NCBI GenBank assembly: GCA_934373295.1
Contig: CAKROK010000023.1
Location: forward strand, 1 to 28,912
Reading direction: 5' to 3'
Source of the DNA: an uncultured Christensenellaceae bacterium
GTDB taxonomy: Bacteria > Bacillota > Clostridia > Christensenellales > Christensenellaceae
Length of the DNA stretch: 28,912 nt
The notes under the pieces are model-generated. The model had not been told where the DNA came from, did not search any database, and was given only the letters and a program-made list of their open reading frames with translations. Position numbers and translations under genes: made by a program. Of the stretch, positions 23,844 to 28,912 are shown one piece after another; the stretch's first letter is position 1; every line of letters starts with the position of its first letter.

Positions 23844-24245
23844 TTATTGCTCACTCATTATCCTTTCCATAAGCTCGTCTATTCTATCGTACTGCCCCGT
23901 CAGGTATAAGTACCCGAACAGCGCCTCCAGCCCCGTCGCCCTGCGGTAGTCCGCAATGTCCATGTTCTTAGGCGATGTTGCCGATTTCGCGTTTCGCCCT
24001 CTGCGGTATATGTCCGCCTCCTGCTCCGTAAGCATTTGCTCTATTATCCCCGCCGCATGTGACTGCGCCCGCGCATTGACGCTCGCGCTCACCTGCCTGT
24101 TCAGCTCGTGAACATGCGCCTGCGTCGTCTTGACCGCCCTCATGCGAAAATATAAGTCATAGATTGTGTCCCCGATATACGCAAGCACGAGCGGATTCTT
24201 CATCCTCGCCCCCTTCTCGTCTATCGGTCCTAATATCTTTTCCAT
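23844..24245 (-). CDS. mrnC: Mini-ribonuclease III
   Basis: RNase III-type catalytic domain without a double-stranded RNA-binding domain, used in 23S rRNA end maturation in Bacillota. The catalytic acidic region is LAYIGDTIYDLYFR. The rest has the usual AHVHELNRQVSA..NARAQSHA and RRATGLEALFGYLYLTG signatures. I prefer the ATG at 24245 (133 residues), with GGAG six bases upstream; an ATG four codons earlier at 24257 (137 residues) is the alternative. A truncated copy of its central part lies upstream at 24332-24502. Confidence 0.93.
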   Translation of the reverse strand: MEKILGPIDEKGARMKNPLVLAYIGDTIYDLYFRMRAVKTTQAHVHELNRQVSASVNARAQSHAAGIIEQMLTEQEADIYRRGRNAKSATSPKNMDIADYRRATGLEALFGYLYLTGQYDRIDELMERIMSEQ

Positions 24246-24331
24246 CTGCATCTCCATATTTACCTAATATCCATCTCCCCGTTCATCTCTACCATCTATA
24301 CACGTTTTCTATCTTTCACGTGCCCGCATCA

Positions 24332-24502
24332 GCCTTGCGGTAGTCCGCTATATCCATGTTCTTGAGCGACGCTGCGGACTAACGCGTTTCGCCCTCTGCG
24401 GTATATGTCCGCCTCCTGCTCCGTGGGCATTTGCTCAATCATCCCCACCGCATGTGACTGCGCCCGCGCATTGACGTTCGCGCTCACCTGCCTGTTCAGC
24501 TC
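24332..24502 (-). pseudogene. Partial duplicate of mrnC
   Basis: About 171 bases closely matching mrnC 23938-24107, which encode ELNRQVSA to ADYRRA. The copy lacks the start, the catalytic LAYIGD region and the C-terminus. One inserted base near 24380-24386 shifts the frame, so ELNRQVSANVNARAQSHA continues in frame through RRGRN and then becomes unrelated sequence. It begins inside the cwlD stop codon and lies between cwlD and intact mrnC. It is a decayed duplication, not a working gene. Confidence 0.88.
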
Positions 24503-25220
24503 ATTCTCCCGCAACACCCTGTCCATCTATCTCTCCGTATTTCCTAAAATACTCCTGCGCACCATCCGCTATCGCCTTCGCCAACTTCAACTGATAGCTT
24601 GGCGTGAGCAGCCTCTGCTCCTCTGCCTCATTCGAGATAAACCCGCATTCCACTATCACCGCTGGTGCGCTCCCCGACTTTACTATATAATAATCTCCGG
24701 TCATTGCGACCCTCGGCTTATCGCCCCCCGCCGCCTCGTTCACTTCCTGCTGAATGTTGTCCGCCAATAACCTGCCCTGCTCGTTTCCCTGTGCATAAAA
24801 CACCTGCGGCCCCGAGCAGCTCGTGTCCTTGAAAAAATTCTGATGAACTGATATCGTTATGTCCTGCCCGCTCGTCTCTATGATCTCGCGCCGCCGTCTC
24901 ATGTCCGCTTTCTTGTCGTCCTCGAGCGCCTTGTCCTCGCTTCTCGTCATGACAACCTCGCAGCCCCGCCTTTCAAAAACTTCTTTCAGGCGCAGTGCGA
25001 TCTCCAAATTGATCTGCGATTCCTTTATTCCCGATATGCTCACCGCGCCGCCGTCGCTTCCTCCGTGGCCCACGTCTATGAGTATCTTGGGCGCATTTTT
25101 CCCACTCTCGTTAAACGCCGCTCTTTCATTGCCTAAACAGCCTACCATTATCGCCATCACTGTCACGACCGCCGCCGTCACGGCTACCCCCGCCGCAAGG
25201 ATCTTCCTCGTCCTGTCCAT
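24501..25220 (-). CDS. cwlD: N-acetylmuramoyl-L-alanine amidase CwlD (sporulation)
   Basis: Zinc amidase of the Amidase_3 family. CwlD begins muramic-delta-lactam formation in spore cortex. The protein (239 residues) has an N-terminal membrane anchor (about 7-30). Zinc and catalytic residues are H52 in DVGHGG, E73 in INLEIALRLK, H126 in ISVHQNF and E191 in VIVECGF. I prefer the ATG at 25220 because GGGGG lies six bases upstream; an ATG at 25226 overlaps this site. The stop codon spans the edge of the mrnC duplicate, so the C-terminal tail may have been altered by that event. Confidence 0.9.
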   Translation of the reverse strand: MDRTRKILAAGVAVTAAVVTVMAIMVGCLGNERAAFNESGKNAPKILIDVGHGGSDGGAVSISGIKESQINLEIALRLKEVFERRGCEVVMTRSEDKALEDDKKADMRRRREIIETSGQDITISVHQNFFKDTSCSGPQVFYAQGNEQGRLLADNIQQEVNEAAGGDKPRVAMTGDYYIVKSGSAPAVIVECGFISNEAEEQRLLTPSYQLKLAKAIADGAQEYFRKYGEIDGQGVAGE

Positions 25221-25230
25221 GAGCATCCCC

Positions 25231-25259
25231 CTTTAACATGATATATTATCATATTAAAG
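25231..25259. promoter_or_regulatory. 29-bp inverted repeat directly upstream of cwlD
   Basis: CTTTAACATGATA-TAT-TATCATATTAAAG: 13-bp arms with one mismatch and a 3-base centre. It ends just before the ribosome site of cwlD, so it may be an operator or an RNA hairpin that controls translation. It is not a typical terminator, as no T run follows on the minus strand. Confidence 0.5.
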
Positions 25260-25358
25260 AAGCGCCCTCTTTAAAACAAATCCTGCCTAAAAATCTCTGC
25301 TCTTATCGAATACTCTTTTCCCTTTCAATCGTCCAACCGCCGCTTTCTCGCCTTTTTA

Positions 25359-25758
25359 AGCGAAGCTAATAAAGCATACTCGCAACACATCGATCGAACC
25401 AATCCCTCATCACTTTTTACGATCAGACGTTCAAAAAGCGCCGATTTGCCGTTCCTTTTCGAGCGAAGCGAATAATGCGTACCTATATCACATCACTTGA
25501 ACCAATCCCTCATCACTTTTTACGATCAGACGTTCAAAATGTGCTGATTTTTCGTATTTTTTCAAGCGAGGTGAATGAGGCGTACTCATAGTACGTCGAT
25601 TGAACCAAACCCTCATCACTTTTCACAATCAGACGTTCAAAAAGTGCCGATTTGTCGTTCCTTTTCGAGCGAAGCGAATGAGGCGTACTCTTAGTACGTC
25701 GATTGAGCTGAGTCGAAAAAAAGGAGCGACAAGGTGGTGCTTTTTGAGCGTCTGAAGG
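25359..25758. repeat. 103-bp tandem repeat, four copies
   Basis: The AGCGAAG-like unit start recurs at 25359, 25462, 25565 and 25668, exactly 103 bases apart each time. Shared parts are AGCGAAGCGAATGAGGCGTA, AACCAATCCCTCATCACTTT, and CAGACGTTCAAAAAG then CCGATTTG.CGTTCCTTTT. Copies differ by scattered substitutions. The fourth copy changes after GATTGAG and continues as the right arm of the inverted repeat. Confidence 0.85.
25631..25753. repeat. Long imperfect inverted repeat after tsaD
   Basis: The left arm begins AGACGTTCAAAAAGTGCCGA and the right arm, read inward on the other strand, begins AGACGCTCAAAAAGCACCAC. Both continue through TTGTCG.TCCTTTT to a centre at CGTACT-CTT-AGTACG. The span is about 123 bases and would form a long hairpin in RNA from either strand. 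The tandem units look like left halves of this element joined head to tail. Confidence 0.75.
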
Positions 25759-26817
25759 TTAGAAGAGCTTCAAGGATGGCATAGCATTCAACTCCAACCC
25801 CGCCGGCTCGTCCGTAAATATGCGGTAGTACGCCGCCGCGCCTATCATCGCCGCGTTGTCTGTGCAATACCTCAGCTCGGGCATGTATAGCTTGTATTTG
25901 CTCCCCGCCCGCTTCTCGGCGGCCTGTCTCAAGCCCTCGTTCGCGGAGACTCCCCCCGCAAAGGCGATCTTGTCTAAGCCCTCTCTTTTTGCCGCTTCAA
26001 AAGTGTTGTCTATGAGTACGCTCACCGCCGCGTTCTGAAAGCTCGCCGCGATGTCCTCCTTTTTAAACTCTATCCCCTTTTGCTCCATGTTGTGCGTGAG
26101 GTTTATAACCGCCGTCTTTAACCCGCTGAAAGAAAAATCAAGGTGTCTTTCCCCCTTAAAGCTGCGCGGAAGCTTGTATGCGTTCGGGTCGCCCTCTCTC
26201 GCCATGCGCTGAAGGTTCGGCCCGCCCGGATATTTCAGCCCGAGCACCCTCGCGACCTTGTCAAACGCCTCTCCCGCCGCGTCGTCTCTCGTCGTTCCCA
26301 CGACTCTGTATCTTCCGTAATCCTCGACGACAACTATATTCGTATGTCCGCCCGATACCACCAGGCAGACAAAGGGCGGCTCAAGGTCCTTATGTGTTAT
26401 GTAGTCCGCCGCGATATGCCCCTCGATGTGGTTTACCGCGATTAGCGGCTTTTTGTCCGCGTATGCCGCCGCCTTGACGTACGCCACTCCCGTCAAAAGC
26501 GCGCCGACCAGCCCCGGCCCTGCGGTCACTGCGTATGCGTCTATGTCCGAAAAATCCATATCCGCTTTTTTTAACACCGCACCCACGACATACGGCAACT
26601 TTTCAAGGTGATCTCTCGAAGCTATTTCGGGTACGACCCCGCCGTATAGCTCGTGTATGGGTATCTGCGTGTGTATGTAGTCCGCGACCACCTCCCGCCC
26701 GTTTTTGACGATGGCCGCCGCCGTCTCGTCGCAGGACGTCTCTATCGCGAGTATCGTCGCATCCTTTTTTTCGCGCAGCTCACCCAGCTTCTTTGCGCAT
26801 AATTCAGCGTACTCCAT
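25759..26817 (-). CDS. tsaD: tRNA N6-adenosine threonylcarbamoyltransferase TsaD
   Basis: Transfers the threonylcarbamoyl group to A37 of ANN-decoding tRNAs, with TsaB and TsaE. The 352-residue ASKHA-fold protein has AIETSCDETAAAIV (25-38), the metal-binding HIEGH (130-134), VSGGHTNIV and FAGGVSANEGLR. An N-terminal stretch of about 20 residues before the usual start (EYAELCAKKLGELREKKD) is a small extension with no closer start codon. It overlaps the DUF1461 gene by 14 bases. TsaB and TsaE are not in the window. Confidence 0.96.
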   Translation of the reverse strand: MEYAELCAKKLGELREKKDATILAIETSCDETAAAIVKNGREVVADYIHTQIPIHELYGGVVPEIASRDHLEKLPYVVGAVLKKADMDFSDIDAYAVTAGPGLVGALLTGVAYVKAAAYADKKPLIAVNHIEGHIAADYITHKDLEPPFVCLVVSGGHTNIVVVEDYGRYRVVGTTRDDAAGEAFDKVARVLGLKYPGGPNLQRMAREGDPNAYKLPRSFKGERHLDFSFSGLKTAVINLTHNMEQKGIEFKKEDIAASFQNAAVSVLIDNTFEAAKREGLDKIAFAGGVSANEGLRQAAEKRAGSKYKLYMPELRYCTDNAAMIGAAAYYRIFTDEPAGLELNAMPSLKLF

Positions 26818-27505
26818 CTTCCGTTCCTTTCCTTTTGAGGCGCGCGCGCACTATCGCACATGCCCCCGCCGGTATCCCCGCGCATATCACGAACAGTATA
26901 ACTATCCTCGCCACAAGGTCTGAGAAGAACTGCTCGGGCACCATCTGTATGAGCCGTTCATATGGATACAGCAGCCAAAGGTCGTTCGTGAAGAATATCA
27001 TATGAAAGCTCGTCCAAAAGCTCGTGAAGTCTATTAGCGCATATATGCCGAAAACGGCTATTATGCCCAAAAATACGAGGTTTCCCGTGTGATATCCTTT
27101 AAGAGCCTGCCTGCGCGTATTTTTCATTATTATAAGTGTGATAAACGCCGCAATGCCCAACATAAACAGCACTCTTGTGACCGTTATCGCGTTTAGATAA
27201 AGCGCCTTTACGTCTATCATGTGCAGCGTCTCGCGCTCGTCGAACATCTCCGTCTCCTGCCCGTTTACGTGTACGGTCAGTGAAATGTCGTCCCGCTTGT
27301 CCTTTAGATAGTCGAGCAGCACGTTCGTCGCGCTCATCAGCTCCTCATGGCTCATCCCCATATCCTGCGCCGTGTTCATCTTCTCGTACTCATTTATGTA
27401 GAAGCTCTCGTCCAAGCAGCAAAATGACAGCACCTCTCCGAATATTCCCATTATTATGAACAGTCCTGCCAGTATGGATACTATCGCCGCAATTTTCTTT
27501 TTCAT
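26804..27505 (-). CDS. DUF1461 (TIGR01906) integral membrane protein
   Basis: A 233-residue membrane protein of unknown function. The pattern is one N-terminal membrane helix, an external segment with FDERETLHMIDVKALYL, and three further helices. The second external loop, FHMIFFTNDLWLLYPYERLI followed by QMVPEQFF, is the family signature. It lies between a cyclase-family gene and tsaD with overlaps on both sides (4 and 14 bases), so the three are translated together. Confidence 0.9.
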   Translation of the reverse strand: MKKKIAAIVSILAGLFIIMGIFGEVLSFCCLDESFYINEYEKMNTAQDMGMSHEELMSATNVLLDYLKDKRDDISLTVHVNGQETEMFDERETLHMIDVKALYLNAITVTRVLFMLGIAAFITLIIMKNTRRQALKGYHTGNLVFLGIIAVFGIYALIDFTSFWTSFHMIFFTNDLWLLYPYERLIQMVPEQFFSDLVARIVILFVICAGIPAGACAIVRARLKRKGTEDGVR

Positions 27506-28041
27506 ATTGTCTCCTTAATTCCCTCTATGAGGCACGCCCGCACGGGGCTTCCGTCCGCCGATATTTTAAGCGGCGCACACGTCAAAAAGTATTTTTCAGG
27601 CGCTATTCCCTCTAAGCGCAGGTTTTCCAGTATCGCGCATCCGCCTGCGAGCAGTATGCGGTGTACCTCGTCTCCGCCTATTGATAAAAGGCTCGTGCCT
27701 ATCAGCTTCACGCCCTTTTCTATCAGCTTTTTAGCCGTCTGCGCATCCATCTCGCATTTTTCTAACGTTATTATCCGCTTGCAATCGCTCTTTAAGGGTT
27801 CCCTCGTTACCTCGCATTCTCCGAAAAACGCTTCCAGGTCAAGCTCATCCGCCCGTTTCCCGTCTTTATAATAATGCACGGGCGCGTCGATATGCGTTCC
27901 CGTGTGCGTGCCCAGCTCCATGCGCGTCACGCCAAACCCGTCGATATCTATGCTCGCCCACGGCTGCATCTTCACGGGCGGGTCGCCCTCGTATACGCTC
28001 ATGCCGTCTGTTATCCTCTCAGAAATGTCGATTATCCTCAT
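27502..28041 (-). CDS. Cyclase/kynurenine formamidase-family hydrolase
   Basis: A 179-residue metal-dependent hydrolase of the putative-cyclase family, whose known members hydrolyse N-formylkynurenine and similar amides. The signature THTGTHIDAPVH (45-56) supplies H46, H50, D52 and H56 as metal ligands. The protein is somewhat shorter than characterised formamidases (about 205-210 residues). No tryptophan-degradation genes are nearby, so the substrate is unknown. The start has AAAGGAG, with a promoter close upstream. Confidence 0.88.
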   Translation of the reverse strand: MRIIDISERITDGMSVYEGDPPVKMQPWASIDIDGFGVTRMELGTHTGTHIDAPVHYYKDGKRADELDLEAFFGECEVTREPLKSDCKRIITLEKCEMDAQTAKKLIEKGVKLIGTSLLSIGGDEVHRILLAGGCAILENLRLEGIAPEKYFLTCAPLKISADGSPVRACLIEGIKETI

Positions 28042-28065
28042 GCGCGTCTCCTTTTATTAATAACG

Positions 28066-28094
28066 ATTATATTATATAATCCCGTCCTTATCAA
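28066..28094 (-). promoter_or_regulatory. Promoter of the cyclase-DUF1461-tsaD operon
   Basis: Minus-strand TTGATA (28089-28094), 17 bases, TATAAT (28066-28071), about 25 bases upstream of the cyclase ATG. This predicts a short leader. Confidence 0.75.
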
Positions 28095-28134
28095 GCGATT
28101 TACTATTTGTATACATCATTTTTGCATCTAACGC

Positions 28135-28173
28135 AAAAATCCCCGCCATGCGGAACACGACAGGGGTATTTTT
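28135..28173 (-). terminator. Rho-independent terminator of yceD-rpmF
   Basis: On the minus strand CCCC(T)GTCGTG-TTCCG-CATGGCGGGG forms a stem with one bulge. It is flanked by A and T runs that extend it and is followed by a T run. It lies just after the rpmF stop. Confidence 0.85.
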
Positions 28174-28190
28174 GCATCGATATTGCGCAA

Positions 28191-28367
28191 TTACTCTACG
28201 GTTACGACCTGCTTGCCGTCGTAATAGCCGCAGTGCTTGCATACTCTGTGTGCGAGCTTTGCCTCATGGCACTGGGGGCACTCTACGATGCCGGGTAATG
28301 CTACCTTCCAGTTTGCCTTTCTGGAGCGCTTGCGAGCCTTGCTCGTTCTTCTCTTGGGTACTGCCAT
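28191..28367 (-). CDS. rpmF: 50S ribosomal protein L32
   Basis: A 58-residue ribosomal protein: MAVPKRRTSKARKRSRKANW, then a zinc ribbon with C30, C33, C43 and C46 (CPQC...CKHCGYYDGKQV). All four cysteines are kept, so this is the zinc-binding form. The ribosome site GGAGG lies eight bases before the ATG. It follows yceD, the conserved arrangement across bacteria, and is followed by a terminator. Confidence 0.97.
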   Translation of the reverse strand: MAVPKRRTSKARKRSRKANWKVALPGIVECPQCHEAKLAHRVCKHCGYYDGKQVVTVE

Positions 28368-28380
28368 TTGTCACACCTCC

Positions 28381-28881
28381 TCACGTGTTGTCAAACAATC
28401 CTTCGAGCTTTGCAAAGGGACTTGTTGTTTTCTTATCATCATTTTTATTACACCCGCAGCTGCATACGTTTAAATCCGCGCCGCATACGGGGCAAAGACC
28501 TTTACAGTCTTCACTGCACAAAAACCTCGTCGGGAGCTGCTCGGCTATGCTGTCCAATACGAGCTTGTCAAGCGCGATGACGTCGCCTGTCAGCTGATAG
28601 GATATCTCGTCCGTCAGTTCCTTTGCGAATTCCTCCGCAAATTCTCCCGTGACCTCGCTTATGAATTCCTTTAGGCATCTGCCGCAGTTCACCTTCAAAT
28701 AAGCCTCGAAATTTCCCCTCACGAGCAGCTTTTCGCCCTCGTAAACATACTCGATGTTCACCTTTACCGGCTTAACTATCTCGTATTTTATGGGAAACTC
28801 GTCACATGCGGGTATCTCCTCAAAGTATGCGGAAATCATCGTTCCCGCCTCTTTTTTCGCCTTTTCGATGTTTAAAAGCAT
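28381..28881 (-). CDS. yceD: YceD/DUF177 family protein
   Basis: A 166-residue protein of the family linked to large-subunit rRNA accumulation and found with rpmF. It has VNCGRCLKEF in the middle and a C-terminal cysteine cluster (LCSEDCKGLCPVCGADLNVC then SCGC) likely to bind zinc. The ATG at 28881 has GGAGGG six bases upstream; an ATG five codons earlier overlaps this site and is less likely. Confidence 0.93.
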   Translation of the reverse strand: MLLNIEKAKKEAGTMISAYFEEIPACDEFPIKYEIVKPVKVNIEYVYEGEKLLVRGNFEAYLKVNCGRCLKEFISEVTGEFAEEFAKELTDEISYQLTGDVIALDKLVLDSIAEQLPTRFLCSEDCKGLCPVCGADLNVCSCGCNKNDDKKTTSPFAKLEGLFDNT

Positions 28882-28912
28882 AGAAACCCTCCTCATGTCC
28901 GGTCACACTTGT

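Larger units (their letters stand above)
25227..25758. other. Gene-free gap between tsaD and cwlD
   Basis: About 530 bases without a gene. It holds the dyad next to cwlD (25231-25259), a degenerate stretch 25261-25358 that looks like an older, decayed repeat unit, the 103-bp tandem repeats (25359-25758) and the inverted repeat (25631-25753) that begins a few bases past the tsaD stop. No simple terminator with a short stem is visible; the inverted repeat may do that job. Confidence 0.7.

Noticed and set aside
24329..24526. A 65-codon ORF as a small gene
   Set aside because: It starts inside the cwlD 3' end, copies part of mrnC and then runs out of frame; it is a duplicate fragment.
25359..25758. 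Possible CRISPR array
   Set aside because: The repeating unit is 103 bases with no short repeat plus unique spacer pattern, the whole unit is conserved, and no cas genes are present.

Overview
The window looks like chromosome from an endospore-forming Clostridia-type Bacillota of roughly balanced GC. The evidence is the gene content (sigH and cwlD for sporulation, secA-prfB, a KtrA-type potassium regulator, a greA-to-dus operon, mrnC-rlmB-sigH, yceD-rpmF), the strong Shine-Dalgarno sites and the sigma-A promoters. Every gene I can support lies on the minus strand, so transcription runs from high to low coordinates. Genus cannot be told from this sequence.

Layout in transcription order. 28881-25759: yceD-rpmF with a terminator, then a cyclase-family hydrolase, a DUF1461 membrane protein and tsaD, driven by a good promoter at 28066-28094. 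25758-25227: a gene-free stretch holding a 103-bp tandem repeat and a long inverted repeat. 25220-22398: cwlD, a broken duplicate of mrnC, then mrnC, rlmB and sigH. 22401-20138: a consensus promoter, greA, a one-TM protein and dus, closed by a terminator. 20137-19537: a hairpin-rich gene-free gap. 19536-10895: a phage structural and lysis cassette (small membrane protein, portal, scaffold, coat, connector, large tail/head-completion protein, two fibre-like proteins, endolysin, holin, accessory membrane protein, helical protein) ending at a strong terminator. No terminase, integrase, repressor, tape-measure or replication gene is visible. 10790-8777: a three-gene bacterial microcompartment (BMC) mini-operon. 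8468-7818: ktrA. 7691-3879: secA-prfB. 3774-1: sbcD-sbcC, with sbcC running off the window.

The most notable element is the BMC mini-operon. It encodes one hexameric shell protein between two divergent deoxyribose-phosphate-aldolase (DeoC) paralogues. Both paralogues start with a short amphipathic helix of the kind used as an encapsulation peptide. The first also ends in a CxxCxxCxxxC tail like a [4Fe-4S] ligand set. The two enzymes have lost different conserved loops of the DeoC active site. No vertex protein, trimer protein or aldehyde dehydrogenase is present, so this looks like a satellite locus feeding a shell made elsewhere, or an unusual minimal system. A 7-bp dyad overlaps the -35 box of its promoter.

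The second notable element is the phage cassette. It has intact genes and its own terminator but no visible packaging or integration genes, which fits a decayed prophage, a domesticated particle or a helper-dependent element. Smaller oddities are a partial mrnC duplication whose junction lies in the cwlD stop codon, a 29-bp dyad directly upstream of cwlD, a release factor 2 gene without the programmed frameshift, and related inverted repeats at two distant places.
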